Source of the DNA: Anaeromassilibacillus sp001305115 | GTDB lineage: Bacteria > Bacillota > Clostridia > Oscillospirales > Acutalibacteraceae | NCBI GenBank assembly: GCA_042854365.1 | Contig: AP031437.1 | Location: forward strand, 3,038,001-3,102,000 | Reading direction: 5' to 3' | Length of the DNA stretch: 64,000 nucleotides | Part shown: positions 1-8,578 of the stretch, piece by piece | Numbering within the stretch: the stretch's first letter is position 1 | How the letters are laid out: each line of letters starts with the position of its first letter | Program-made: the position numbers and the translations under genes | Notes under the pieces: generated by a model | Told to the model about the DNA's origin: nothing | Seen by the model: the letters and a program-made list of their open reading frames with translations, nothing else | Databases searched by the model: none

Positions 1-220
1 GGATGATATAGCGTGCTGGAAGGCGGTATCCCCCTGTAATTTTGGCTTTTCCAGTTTCACATCCGTGCAAAGTGCGACATTCCTCCAAAAGTTCCGGGCC
101 AGCTGCACGATGGATGGCTCCATCCACTCCGCCTCCTCCAAGCAAGGTTGTATTAGCGGCATTGACAATCGCATCGACCTTTCGAACTGTGATGTCCCCT
201 CGCACAATTTGCAAATTCAT
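1..220 (-). CDS. Macro-domain (ADP-ribose binding/hydrolysing) protein, partial
   Basis: The minus strand reads an open frame of 73 codons from an ATG at 218-220 that runs off the left edge, so only the N-terminus is present. The visible residues contain the macro-domain signature: GDIT near residue 8, then AIVNAANTTLLGGGGVDGAI at about 17-36 and a later TGKAKITGGYRLPA stretch. The NAAN and GGGGVDGAI segments form the ADP-ribose pocket in the O-acetyl-ADP-ribose deacetylase (YmdB-like) branch. A GGAAGGAG ribosome binding site lies just upstream at 229-236. It is transcribed divergently from the downstream DegV gene. Exact substrate (O-acetyl-ADP-ribose or ADP-ribosylated protein) cannot be decided from this fragment. 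Confidence 0.9.
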   Translation of the reverse strand, partial: MNLQIVRGDITVRKVDAIVNAANTTLLGGGGVDGAIHRAAGPELLEECRTLHGCETGKAKITGGYRLPARYII

Positions 221-431
221 GTGGTCCGCTCCTTCCGTCGTTTTTTCCATTGTATCCTTTCTCTGTATAAAAAGCAAACGTCCTTTTTATTTCCATATTG
301 AAAAGGGCAACGAAACGCGGTATCATAAAAGCAATCACCGGGATGCCCGGATTTTGAAACTTTTTGGACACACCGATTGGGCGGTGTGATTCTGTTTGGA
401 CAGCTATACAGGCTATACGGGAGGAGAAAGC

Positions 432-1289
432 ATGGCCAATAAAATCATTCTCAGCGCAGACAGCACCTGTGACCTGAGTCCGGAACTGAAAGAGCGCTAT
501 CAAGTGCAGTATTTTCCCTATCACATCATACTCGGCGGGCAACAATATATGGATGGCGTGGATATTCAGCCAGAGGACCTCTATCTCGCCTACCGGGAGA
601 AAAAGCAGCTTCCTAAAACCGCCGCAATCAGCTCGATGGAGTTCTACGAATATTTTAAGCAATGGGTCGAAGAAGGCTACGAAGTCATCCATATCAACTT
701 GGGATCTGCGCTCTCTGCTGCCCATCAAAATTGCCGGTTGGCGGCCCAAGAGTTGGGACATGTTTACGTCATCGACTCGTGCAGCTTGTCCACCGGTATG
801 GGCCTGTTGGTGATCGAAGCAGGCCGGCGTATCTCCCATGGTATGCCCGCTGAACAAATCTACCAGGAGGTTTCGGCCCTTGCCACTCACTCACATGCCA
901 GCTTCATTCTAGATACCTTGGAATTTATGCACGCCGGAGGACGATGTTCCGCTGTGACGGCACTCGGCGCCAATTTATTGCGTTTAAAACCCTGTATTGA
1001 GGTAAACAATTTGCGCGGTGGCGCCATGAATGTGGGCAAAAAATACCGTGGAAATCTGGAAAAAGTCCTGCCTCAATATACGCGGGACAAGTTGGCGGAC
1101 CGGGCAGACCTGGTGCTGGATCGGGTCTTTATCACCCATTCTGGCATCTCTGAGAAGTATATTGATCTGGTCCGCAATACGATACAGGAAGTTGCAGATT
1201 TCCGAGAAATCTGCGTCACAAGGGCCAGCTGTACCATCTCCTGCCACTGTGGACCCAATACATTGGGAGTTCTCTTCCTTACCAAATAA
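432..1289 (+). CDS. DegV family fatty-acid-binding protein
   Basis: The 285-residue product opens with IILSADSTCDLSPEL, the typical DegV N-terminus (D-S-T/S-x-D-L), and contains LGSALSAAHQNC, DSCSLSTGMG and FILDTLEFMHAGGRCS, which match the family's lipid-pocket and hinge motifs. DegV proteins (FakB-like) bind a fatty acid; FakB forms present it to the FakA kinase for incorporation into phospholipid, but FakA is not in this window. The start was set at the ATG at 432 because GGAGGAG lies 7 nt upstream; a longer reading 12 codons upstream has no such site. Length is usual for the family. It stands alone, followed by an intergenic repeat and a terminator. Confidence 0.93.
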   Translation: MANKIILSADSTCDLSPELKERYQVQYFPYHIILGGQQYMDGVDIQPEDLYLAYREKKQLPKTAAISSMEFYEYFKQWVEEGYEVIHINLGSALSAAHQNCRLAAQELGHVYVIDSCSLSTGMGLLVIEAGRRISHGMPAEQIYQEVSALATHSHASFILDTLEFMHAGGRCSAVTALGANLLRLKPCIEVNNLRGGAMNVGKKYRGNLEKVLPQYTRDKLADRADLVLDRVFITHSGISEKYIDLVRNTIQEVADFREICVTRASCTISCHCGPNTLGVLFLTK

Positions 1290-1299
1290 ACTGGTTTTG

Positions 1300-1427
1300 G
1301 AGGGCGTCCTAAAGTTACGAATCTTTCGATTTATAGGAAAGTGAAATCCTTTCTTTAAGCAAAAATAGCGGTATTTAAAAAACGAGAGTATCCTTAAGTC
1401 ATTTCATGATTTTGGGCCCATCCTCTC
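1300..1427 (+). repeat. MITE-like intergenic repeat, copy 1
   Basis: First of four related intergenic elements of about 130 bp (others near 6551, 46288 and 51276). It starts GAGGGCGTCCTAAAG, continues with a TTACGAATCTTTCGATTTAT core and ends with AGTCATTTCATGATTTTGGG and a pyrimidine-rich inverse of the start. The ends form imperfect terminal inverted repeats. No coding potential is seen. This copy is the most diverged of the three complete ones. Confidence 0.75.
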
Positions 1428-1483
1428 CGTTTATCGAAAAACCCATACTGGTCTAATGACCAGTATGGGTTTTTCGATAAACG
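1428..1483 (+). terminator. Perfect 26-bp palindrome, bidirectional terminator-like
   Basis: A perfect inverted repeat of 26 bp with a 4-nt TAAT loop. The inner CCCATACTGGTC/GACCAGTATGGG stem is followed by TTTTT and preceded by AAAAA, so it can act as an intrinsic terminator on either strand. It lies downstream of the DegV gene and before the PadR promoter. The pairing continues beyond the T-run, which is more than a simple terminator needs. Confidence 0.7.
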
Positions 1484-1558
1484 ACTCTTCGGCTTTACTG
1501 AGGATCTTTTATTGCAATGCCTGACCATATGAACCCTACGAAAGTTTTTATTTTTAAC

Positions 1559-1592
1559 ATACCTTGACAGGCGAGGTATATTGTATTATATT
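1559..1592 (+). promoter_or_regulatory. Sigma-A promoter with PadR-like operator
   Basis: TTGACA at 1564-1569 and TATATT at 1587-1592 are separated by 17 nt. The -35 box is embedded in the inverted repeat ATACCT-N9-AGGTAT (1559-1579), well placed for repression by the PadR-type regulator encoded just downstream. Autoregulation is inference from position and from known habits of this operon type. Confidence 0.75.
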
Positions 1593-1618
1593 ATAACTCA
1601 GAAAGGATGTGAACTGGA

Positions 1619-1942
1619 TTGTCCATCACAGCCGACATGATCCGCGGGCACACGGACACAATTATTTTAAGGCAGCTGATCGAAAAGGACAGCTATGGGT
1701 ATGAAATCAACAAGGCGGTCCAAGAAAAGACCGGCAATCAGTATGAGCTCAAGGAGGCCACTCTTTATACGGCCTTCCGGCGGCTGGAACAGGCGGGGCT
1801 CATTCTCTCTTATTGGGGAGATGAGACAACAGGCGCCCGGCGTCGTTATTACACCATTACAGAAGAAGGGCGTGCCCAGTATCAGGCCGCTATCGCAGAA
1901 TGGGCGCACACGAAGGACCTGATCGACAAATTGATTTTGTGA
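1619..1942 (+). CDS. PadR family transcriptional regulator
   Basis: A 107-residue winged-helix protein beginning at a TTG codon behind a GAAAGGA site. The sequence DTIILRQLIEKDSYGYEINKA followed by LKEATLYTAFRRLEQAGLI is the PadR signature; the wing contains GARRRYYTITEEG. PadR proteins are dimeric repressors, often of membrane-stress operons. It heads a three-gene unit with a permease-prefix/DUF1700-type protein and a DUF4097 protein, a combination common in Firmicutes, and an inverted repeat overlaps its promoter. The inducing signal is unknown. Confidence 0.93.
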   Translation: MSITADMIRGHTDTIILRQLIEKDSYGYEINKAVQEKTGNQYELKEATLYTAFRRLEQAGLILSYWGDETTGARRRYYTITEEGRAQYQAAIAEWAHTKDLIDKLIL

Positions 1943-1959
1943 AAGGAAGACTACCACCT

Positions 1960-2595
1960 ATGATTGACCGTATTCGTGTCTATTTGGAACATGCTTTTGC
2001 AAATTCTCCCAAAACGCGCCGGATGGAGGATCTCCGCGAAGAATTATTCTCCAATCTCGTTGAAAAGTATAACGACCGCGTCCGCCAGGGGATGTCTGAA
2101 GAGGACGCATATAATGCGGTCATCCGGAGTATTGGCGATATCGATGAGCTGATTGACAGCGCGCGGGGCCCCTCCCCTCTTGAACCGGTTCCAGCGCATG
2201 AATCCCGCATACGTGCATTATGTACGGCAATTGCCGTTGCCCTGTATATCATGAGCCCGTTTCTAGTGATCCTATTCCCTGGAACATGGGGGATTGGAGG
2301 AATGTTCCTTTTTATCGCTGCGGCGACAGGACTGCTCATTTACAATGGCATGACGAAGCCACATTATTCCCGTGCAGACGATACCATTGTGGAAGAATTT
2401 AAGGAATGGCACGTCAAAAATGGCCGCCAACGCGATGCATTGAATGCGTTTAAAGGGGCTTATTGGAGCATTGTGGTTGCAATTTATTTGCTCGTCAGCT
2501 TTATCTTCCGAATTTGGAGCTTTTCTTGGATTCTCTTTATCATGGCTGGCGCAGTAGAAAACATTATCAAAGGTATCTTTGCCCTCAGGAGGTAA
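1960..2595 (+). CDS. Permease-prefix/DUF1700-like membrane protein
   Basis: A 211-residue protein. The first 75 residues are a charged helical module (MEDLREELFSNLVEKYNDRV, then SEEDAYNAVIRSIGDIDELI) typical of the permease prefix domain 1/DUF1700 family, followed by hydrophobic segments at about 90-110, 112-130 and 170-205 that should span the membrane. The start at 1960 has AAGGAAGA upstream; it begins 17 nt after the PadR stop. Middle gene of the PadR operon. In related operons this protein couples PadR regulation to an envelope-associated DUF4097 protein, but no biochemical role is established. Confidence 0.85.
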   Translation: MIDRIRVYLEHAFANSPKTRRMEDLREELFSNLVEKYNDRVRQGMSEEDAYNAVIRSIGDIDELIDSARGPSPLEPVPAHESRIRALCTAIAVALYIMSPFLVILFPGTWGIGGMFLFIAAATGLLIYNGMTKPHYSRADDTIVEEFKEWHVKNGRQRDALNAFKGAYWSIVVAIYLLVSFIFRIWSFSWILFIMAGAVENIIKGIFALRR

Positions 2596-2600
2596 ACGAA

Positions 2601-3512
2601 ATGAGCCGAACAACCGCAAAAATTTATATTGGGGTTTGGAGTGCCGTACTGTTGCTCTTTACCGCGCTGTTTGGTTATCTGTGGTACAATGGCGGCTGGA
2701 CGGGACTCTCCCTCCACTTTGGTTGGAGCAACCATTCCACCTATCAACAGGTCCATGAGCAAACATTTACTGAACCAATCCAAACGCTGGCACTCGATTG
2801 GAAGGGCGGCGATGTATCGGTTTTTTCCACCAGCGGTAAAGAGATAAAAATTGTACAGAAGGCTGTGAAAAACACGCCGGAGGACCAGTTCTTTCAGGCA
2901 TCCATCGAGGATGACGCCCTGGTCGTTTCCAACGGCAAAACCGTCGCGGGCCTGCCGATTGGGCCTTTTCCATTCTCCATCGGCTCGGACCTGGAGGTTT
3001 ATCTGCCGGAACAGATCTATGAAACACTTCAATTGGACACCACAGGCGGCGACATCTTTTTCCAACCCTTGGAAGTAAAGGAGCTTGTTGTACATACCAA
3101 CTCCGGGGATGTAAGCCTGGGAGGGGACTTCGAAAAGCTGGATTTTTCTTCTAACAGTGGCGATTTGCTCTGCCGCGATGTCACGGTCAAACAACTTATT
3201 TCACAGACCACTAGCGGCGATATACAGGCCTCCGGCAGTTTCGCCCGCATTCAGGCCACCAGCACATCGGGCGATATCTCTCTGCGGACCAGCCAGATGA
3301 TTACGGAAGCGGCGATCCAGTCTACTTCCGGTGACGTTGTGCTTTTTATTCCGGAAAATGATGGTTTTACTGCCCAGCTAAACAGTTCGACCGGCGATTT
3401 CATCTGTGCCTTTCCGGACTTTCACGGCGGCGATACCTATCGCTATAAGGACGGAAGTGCGAAAATCCAGTTGAACACCACAAGCGGCGATGCTTGCTTA
3501 CTCTATGCCTAA
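2601..3512 (+). CDS. DUF4097 family beta-strand repeat protein
   Basis: A 303-residue protein with an N-terminal membrane anchor (about residues 8-25) and a long right-handed beta repeat region. The repeat is visible as recurring TTGGDI, TNSGDVSL, SNSGDLL, TTSGDIQ, TSTSGDISL, STSGDVVL and TTSGDACL, each about 20-25 residues apart, which is the DUF4097 adhesin-like hallmark. The start at 2601 is preceded by AGGAGG and is 5 nt after the upstream stop. Last gene of the PadR operon. Its extracellular function is unknown; a structural or envelope-sensing role is likely. Confidence 0.9.
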   Translation: MSRTTAKIYIGVWSAVLLLFTALFGYLWYNGGWTGLSLHFGWSNHSTYQQVHEQTFTEPIQTLALDWKGGDVSVFSTSGKEIKIVQKAVKNTPEDQFFQASIEDDALVVSNGKTVAGLPIGPFPFSIGSDLEVYLPEQIYETLQLDTTGGDIFFQPLEVKELVVHTNSGDVSLGGDFEKLDFSSNSGDLLCRDVTVKQLISQTTSGDIQASGSFARIQATSTSGDISLRTSQMITEAAIQSTSGDVVLFIPENDGFTAQLNSSTGDFICAFPDFHGGDTYRYKDGSAKIQLNTTSGDACLLYA

Positions 3513-3661
3513 CGAAAAACCATTTTTCTGAACCCGCCCTTTCTTTTAAATGGTTCGACACCTTGCGCCGAGGATTATCCCAATTTGTTCGAATTAGGAA
3601 TCATAATTTATCAAAATCATGGCATGCTTAGAGAGAAATTAAGGAATGGGAGGAATGGATT

Positions 3662-4027
3662 GTGAAGTCCACCTTTTTACATGTCAACCGGAATGTCTTT
3701 GATCTGCAAAAGAGCCTGGCTTTCTACGACAGGGCGCTTGGCTTAAAGGAATGCCGCCGGATGGAAGCGCCAGACGGCTCCTTTATTCTTGTCTATCTCT
3801 CAGACGGCGTCACACCGTTTGAATTGGAGTTGACCTGGCTGCGTGACCGCAGCCAACCCTATAACCTCGGGGACAATGAGATTCACCTGGCTGTGCAGGT
3901 AGAGGATAAAGCAGCAGCACATGCCCTGCACGAGGAAATGGGATGTATCTGTTTCGAAAACCGTGAAATGGATCTCTATTTCATCAATGACCCCGACGGT
4001 TACTGGATTGAAATCTTGGACCGTTGA
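3662..4027 (+). CDS. VOC (glyoxalase/bleomycin-resistance) family protein
   Basis: A 121-residue protein starting at GTG, 8 nt after GGGAGG. It shows paired beta-alpha-beta-beta-beta halves: HVNRNVFDLQKSLAFYDRALG, FELELTWL, EIHLAVQVEDKAAAHALHEEMG and FINDPDGYWIEILDR. Metal ligands fit the pattern H at residue 6, E near 59, H near 78 and E near 117, as in lactoylglutathione lyase-type enzymes. A single gene with its own terminator. Whether it is a true glyoxalase I or another VOC enzyme cannot be told. Confidence 0.9.
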   Translation: MKSTFLHVNRNVFDLQKSLAFYDRALGLKECRRMEAPDGSFILVYLSDGVTPFELELTWLRDRSQPYNLGDNEIHLAVQVEDKAAAHALHEEMGCICFENREMDLYFINDPDGYWIEILDR

Positions 4028-4038
4028 GCCAAACAGAG

Positions 4039-4075
4039 AGGAGCCTGCCCTTAAATAGGGCAGGCTCCTTCTTAT
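4039..4075 (+). terminator. Rho-independent terminator after VOC gene
   Basis: AGGAGCCTGCCCT pairs perfectly with AGGGCAGGCTCCT around a 5-nt loop and is followed by TCTTAT. It lies 11 nt after the VOC stop codon. Confidence 0.88.
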
Positions 4076-4317
4076 ATAACGGCCATGCGGGGGCAATCGA
4101 AATAATACATGCAAAACGATTCCAATGTTTTAAAGTTTAATAATCTAGAAAAATTATATAATATAAAATATTAACTATATATATTTCAAGGCGAAAATAT
4201 TTTACATATATTTATGCAAACTGCAAATTTACTTTATTTATATCAGCTGATACTATTTATTGTAGATGTATTGTTGTAAAATCCAGTTAAAAATCTTTTA
4301 TTTTTTGAAGAACAATT

Positions 4318-5817
4318 ATGTGCGTCCATTTTAAAAAGGATTGTCACTGCTTCTCTTATGTGCTCTGATTGCCTTCCCTATGACAACCTCTGCCTTTGCC
4401 GAAAAAAATTCTATTTCTTTTTTAAACGGTACAGAAGAAAAACTGGCAGCAACTATCGAGGTGGGAGAACCGGTTTGCTCAGAAAAGGCCGTTTTGGATG
4501 AACCCGAGGTACATATTGAAGTCATCAACGAACCTGTTATAAAAGATTCCGGAAATAACGATACAGGACTTTGTTTTCTCTTATCGGACGAGAGGCAAAT
4601 TGAAGATTGGAAGACCGCTTTTCCTACACGGGCTTCTTTACCAGACCTAACCTTTGGAACATTGACCATCGATAAGTCGTTACCATATCCCAGCAATACC
4701 GATGTAAAATATACAATCGAAATCAAAAATATTGGTTCCGCCGCCGCTATAAATCCTACCGTTTCACTTTACCTGGACAACGTTCCGAAAGGAACGTTTA
4801 CGTTGGAAGGAACATTGGATGCCGGGCGCAAAGGCTCCTTTTTCTTTCGTATAAATATTCTTGGCGGAATACATACCATCAAAAGGATATTGAACGAAAG
4901 CCGTACGATTGCCGAGTCTAATGATAATAACAATACCAGCATTTCCACCGGCGGATGGCAGGACTGTATCGCTCTGGCTGCTGGATTACGTTTCGACGGC
5001 GATAATGCGTTTGAAAGCTGTGAAACGCACGATCTATTAATGGTTGTAACAAATACCGGAAATTTACCCACCCAGGAAATGCAGCTTATCCTGGACTATG
5101 GGGAAGGGAAAAAATATATGTCTGCTACGATTGGCTCTATGAAACAATATACCTGGTCCATCCCCATATCCTTTAATCGAAAAGGAACCTATCCTCTAAA
5201 ACGGACAGTTCACCCGGTTATTCCATCTACCGATATAACCCCTTATGATAATACGGCATCCTGTAAAGCATTGTTTCTCATGATACAGAAGTTTTTGCAG
5301 GAAAGTGGAGTAATGCAAAGCAACTTACCGTTCAATTTCATAGTTTAGCATTACAATTTTTTAATGCGGACAACACGATGAGCAGTGCTCAGGCTGCCAA
5401 CACCATCCGCGAATGGAATGGCATCCATTCCAATGTTTCCAATATCCGATTGACAACTATGGCACCATGCCCGACGCCCAAATGATCGTTGTCGCTGAGA
5501 ACGGCGGCCATAATGGAAACCTAGGGTATACGTATCTCTATCGGGACACAGATGGTTCAGAAGAAATTCCGGACAGCGACGTATATACCGATAAGAGGCC
5601 CTATGTCCGCGCATTGGTGGTCTTAAATTACGATACCCTGTCTACCTTCCCAGAGGCGTATCAAATGAGGACGCTTACACATGAGATCGGACATGTTCTT
5701 GGATTAGCGCATCCTGAAGCATGTAAGGACACGGCGGTCATGCGAACTACGGGGGATTCCCTGGTTTCCTTTGATATTGAAGGTCATGACGTCTACAATT
5801 TAAATCAAAAATATTGA
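4318..5817 (+). pseudogene. Broken CARDB/zinc-metalloprotease gene (locus A)
   Basis: Reads as a homologue of the intact gene at 19295-20830 but in three frames. A signal peptide (SLLLLCALIAFPMTTSAFA) is joined to the only plausible ATG (4318) only if one A is restored in the AAAAA run near 4333-4337. Two CARDB-like immunoglobulin-fold domains follow. Near 5271-5283 the frame changes: the homologous FAGKWSNAKQLTVQFHS segment is in the second frame. Near 5465-5475 it changes again into the protease domain, which keeps HEIGHVLGLAHP, a complete HExxHxxGxxH zinc site. At least three indels argue for a decayed gene rather than programmed frameshifting. The intact partner gene follows 12 nt later. 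Confidence 0.85.
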
Positions 5818-5829
5818 GGAGGTATTTTT

Positions 5830-6504
5830 ATGAAACGGTGGATTCTTGTTCTTTCCTTTGTCCTGCTGCTCTCTACGTTTTGTTCCTGTCGTTCTCAAGA
5901 GTCTCTGCCGATTTCAGCTGTGCTTTCCACAGGTAAGGTAGAATACTACTATCGATTGGGAATTCCCGAAACAGTTGAGGAAATGCCGGAAAAATGCATA
6001 TTCATTGTCAAAGGAAAATTTCTGGACGATGCGGAAGGCACGATTACTTATTTGGATGAAGTGGCGGATTTGGGTTATATTCCAGCGCCAGAAAAGAGGA
6101 CCGTCCTCAGCGCGCATACCCTCACCACTCTGGAAATTACAGAAGTAATTCAAGGGAATCTTCAAGTCGGCGACCAAATTCAAGTAGCCGAACCTTATTG
6201 TGTGGTGGATCTATACGGCGTTGACACCATCAAAATGGATGTGGGCACTCCCATCCTGTATGCCCCATCCAAACCGGGTGAAGAATACCTGTTCTTTTTT
6301 GATGAGCCTTCGGACTATAAAGAGTACGGGGAAACGTATTTCCCATTGTGGCGCGAATATGGTCGCTACCTCGTCTTACCTACCAGTCTTTTTTCCGATC
6401 CGGACATGGACGGCATGGCAAACGAAGAATTAAATTTAGGTGAAGGGGATGCTACCGATTATAAAAAAGCCTACCGGCAGGTCATGAATCGTTTTATGAA
6501 GTAG
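5830..6504 (+). CDS. Exported lipoprotein, protease-partner family (locus A)
   Basis: A 224-residue protein with a lipoprotein signal (hydrophobic run 5-20 ending in TFCSC). The body carries the family core: FIVKGKFLDDAEG, then TTLEITEVIQGNLQVGDQIQ, PGEEYLFFFDEP and a C-terminal NEELNLGEGD-YK segment. It is homologous to the genes at 17785, 18662 and 38254, all placed directly after a CARDB/metalloprotease gene or its remnant. Start ATG has GAGGAGGT 9 nt upstream. No database family is recognised with certainty. The strand pattern and ending resemble small OB-fold/NTR (TIMP-like) inhibitors, and I infer a protease-inhibitor or immunity role. This is the most divergent of the four copies. Confidence 0.85.
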   Translation: MKRWILVLSFVLLLSTFCSCRSQESLPISAVLSTGKVEYYYRLGIPETVEEMPEKCIFIVKGKFLDDAEGTITYLDEVADLGYIPAPEKRTVLSAHTLTTLEITEVIQGNLQVGDQIQVAEPYCVVDLYGVDTIKMDVGTPILYAPSKPGEEYLFFFDEPSDYKEYGETYFPLWREYGRYLVLPTSLFSDPDMDGMANEELNLGEGDATDYKKAYRQVMNRFMK

Positions 6505-6550
6505 CGAGAGTTTCCCCAGTTCCGTATTCTGATTATTCCGCGCAAACAAA

Positions 6551-6645
6551 GAGGGCGCTTCTAAATTACGGATTTTTTAGATTCATAGGAAAGGAGTATC
6601 CTCTTTCTGGTTGGAAAAATGTCTGCGTTCCTAAAAAGATCGAAA
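6551..6645 (+). repeat. MITE-like intergenic repeat, copy 2 (truncated)
   Basis: Shares GAGGGCG, the ATTACGGATTTTTTAGATTC core and AGGAAAGGAGTATCCTCTTT with the complete copies at 46288 and 51276, but the right terminal repeat is missing and the sequence passes into a different repeat family. Confidence 0.65.
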
Positions 6646-6797
6646 ACCGGAAATATTCGTTTAAACGCAGTATTTATCAGCAAAACGGCTAAAAAGAAGA
6701 AAATTATAAAAAATGAAAAAGCCTTATGTAATGAATTATACTAAATTATATCATGGAAGAACGACACTTGATATAGAGTGTCGTTCTTCCATGATAT
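6600..6797 (+). repeat. Second intergenic repeat with 21-bp palindrome
   Basis: This stretch is collinear with 31085-31290 in a degenerate way: both contain CGAAAA, a CAGTAT(T/C)TATCAG block, AAACGGC/AACAGCG, AAATGAAA(A/G)AGCC and then an inverted repeat. Here the inverted repeat is ATATCATGGAAGAACGACACT (6748-6768) with its exact complement at 6777-6797 around an 8-nt loop. No coding sequence is seen. Confidence 0.6.
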
Positions 6798-7274
6798 GAA
6801 ACAGCAGGCTATTTCATTTCTGCTAGATTACCTTAAAACATATTAGTCTATACTTTGTCAAGGGTCTGTGTCTAAGCAACGCTGAATAGCACCCATTACA
6901 AACCACAAGCTAATACGTTGCTTTTCAAAAGCAGAAAAGACAATGCTAAAAGTGGCATGACTTAATGAATGTAAAGACAAAACGAAATTTATAAAATCGA
7001 ACAGAAACTTAACTTATAAAAATAGAAAACGACTTAAAATCGTGGGGTTAATCATCCCGCATAATTTAATAACTAAATTTGAAAACCCTCGGCTATTTTA
7101 AATTGCCAAATATATGTCTATCTCCTTTTGGTCGGTATAGTTATATTATAAGTCGATATTGTTATTGTTTTTACAAAAATAATTCGTTATCATTATAGTG
7201 TGGATAAGGTTGTATAACATTCCTTTTCTGGATAACCTTAACTATTTGAATTATTTAAAGAGGAGATGATAAAA
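6798..7274. other. AT-rich gene-free stretch
   Basis: Strongly AT-rich with stop codons in all frames. It leads into the PHP-phosphatase gene, with AAAGAGGAG about 9 nt before that start. I see no recognisable gene or stable structure. Confidence 0.6.
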
Positions 7275-8126
7275 ATGAAAGCGGATTACCATGTCCATAC
7301 AGAATTTAGTGATGATTCGTCATACGATATGGAAGACGTAGTTAAAGATGCTATTGATATGGATATTAAAGAACTATGTTTTACAGATCACGTTGATTAT
7401 GGTATTAAAGATGATTGGGATAAACCCGAAAGTATGAAACAAAGACCAGGGGGACCTGGAGAGCCAGAATTCATGTATGTCGCTAATGTTAATTATCCAA
7501 AGTACTATGAAAAGTATAAATATCTAAAAAAGAAATATGGCAACTTAATTAATTTAAAATTGGGATTAGAGTTTGGAGTCCAAACGCACACAATCGATAA
7601 ATATAATGAATTATTTTCAAGGTATTCTTTCGATTTTATTATCTTATCTATCCATCAAGTAAAAAATTTAGAATTATGGACACAGGACTTTCAAAAAAAT
7701 AAAACTCAAGATGAATATAATATGGAATATTATCAAGAAATTCTAGATGTCATCAAAAGATATAAAAACTATAGCGTGCTAGGACATTTGGACTTAATAT
7801 CTCGATATGATTTAAAGGGTAAATACCCTTTTAATAAAATTAAACCTTTAATCACTGAGATATTAAAGATAGCTATTGAAGATGGTAAAGGAATTGAAAT
7901 AAATACATCAAGCCATCGATATGGATTAAAGGATACAACGCCCAGCAGAGATATATTAAAGCTGTATAAAAAACTAGGTGGAAAAATCATTACTATTGGT
8001 AGTGATTCTCATAGAAAGGATCATTTAGGTGCTTATATTAATGAAGCTAAATCCATATTAAAACAAATAGGGTTTGATGAATACTGTACTTTCGATCAAA
8101 TGAAGCCTATATTTCATAAGTTATAA
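7275..8126 (+). CDS. PHP-type histidinol-phosphatase (HisJ/HisK family)
   Basis: A 283-residue PHP-domain phosphoesterase. Metal-binding motifs are seen in order: DYHVHTEFSDD near residue 3, CFTDHVDYG near 37, LGLEFGVQ near 96, IHQVKN near 119, LGHLDLISR near 169, SSHRYG near 215 and IGSDSHRKDHLG near 241. These are the H/D/E residues of the trinuclear site. The family removes phosphate from L-histidinol phosphate. The second ATG is chosen because the first is directly against the GAGGAG site. Base composition is far more AT-rich than neighbouring genes, and no other his genes are nearby, so recent transfer is likely. Confidence 0.9.
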   Translation: MKADYHVHTEFSDDSSYDMEDVVKDAIDMDIKELCFTDHVDYGIKDDWDKPESMKQRPGGPGEPEFMYVANVNYPKYYEKYKYLKKKYGNLINLKLGLEFGVQTHTIDKYNELFSRYSFDFIILSIHQVKNLELWTQDFQKNKTQDEYNMEYYQEILDVIKRYKNYSVLGHLDLISRYDLKGKYPFNKIKPLITEILKIAIEDGKGIEINTSSHRYGLKDTTPSRDILKLYKKLGGKIITIGSDSHRKDHLGAYINEAKSILKQIGFDEYCTFDQMKPIFHKL

Positions 8127-8578
8127 AAGAATTACAGATAAAAATTTTATCTGTATGCAATACGTTTTTGTTTATTATTAGTATTTCAATTCTTATCTTA
8201 ACAGATAAAGGAATATCCTCCGCTGATTTTTTAGTACTTGCAGTCGGACTTTTAAGTCTATTTAATCTATCGGAATTATAGAAGCATCCAAATTATTAGC
8301 GAAAAAAGACTCCTTTATATATCCGCAGTAGGGGCCATCCTACCGTTTTTGAGTAACCAACTTATCGTTTTTACTTCTATACAACGGTTCATTCGTATAT
8401 GGCCGCCCGCGCATCCTACCGTGTCTCGGCGGTCCATCTTTACGATCTGCTTCACTTGCCTGTATTCGGTATATGCCGACACGGCAGTCCATCTTAGGAT
8501 CTCTATTGTCTATTTTATGCCGGATGTTCTCTCTTCCGTCCTATCCCCTATTTGGAAAACCGGTCTATTCGTATTCTC
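8127..8578. other. Gene-free stretch with a possible coding remnant
   Basis: Immediately after the phosphatase gene an open frame without a start codon (about 8126-8281) would encode a hydrophobic peptide containing SADFLVLAVGLLSLFNLSEL, perhaps the tail of a lost membrane protein. The rest (8282-8578) has no convincing gene; an open frame at 8349-8633 lacks a ribosome binding site and overlaps the DUF975 gene. Confidence 0.4.

Noticed and set aside
42..389. Plus-strand open frames across the left end
   Set aside because: They lie antisense to a clear macro-domain frame with a good ribosome binding site and show no family features.
4318..5817. Programmed frameshifting in the protease gene
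   Set aside because: At least three separate frame changes are needed and no slippery heptamer with downstream structure was seen; the intact copy at 19295 shows that no frameshift is required.
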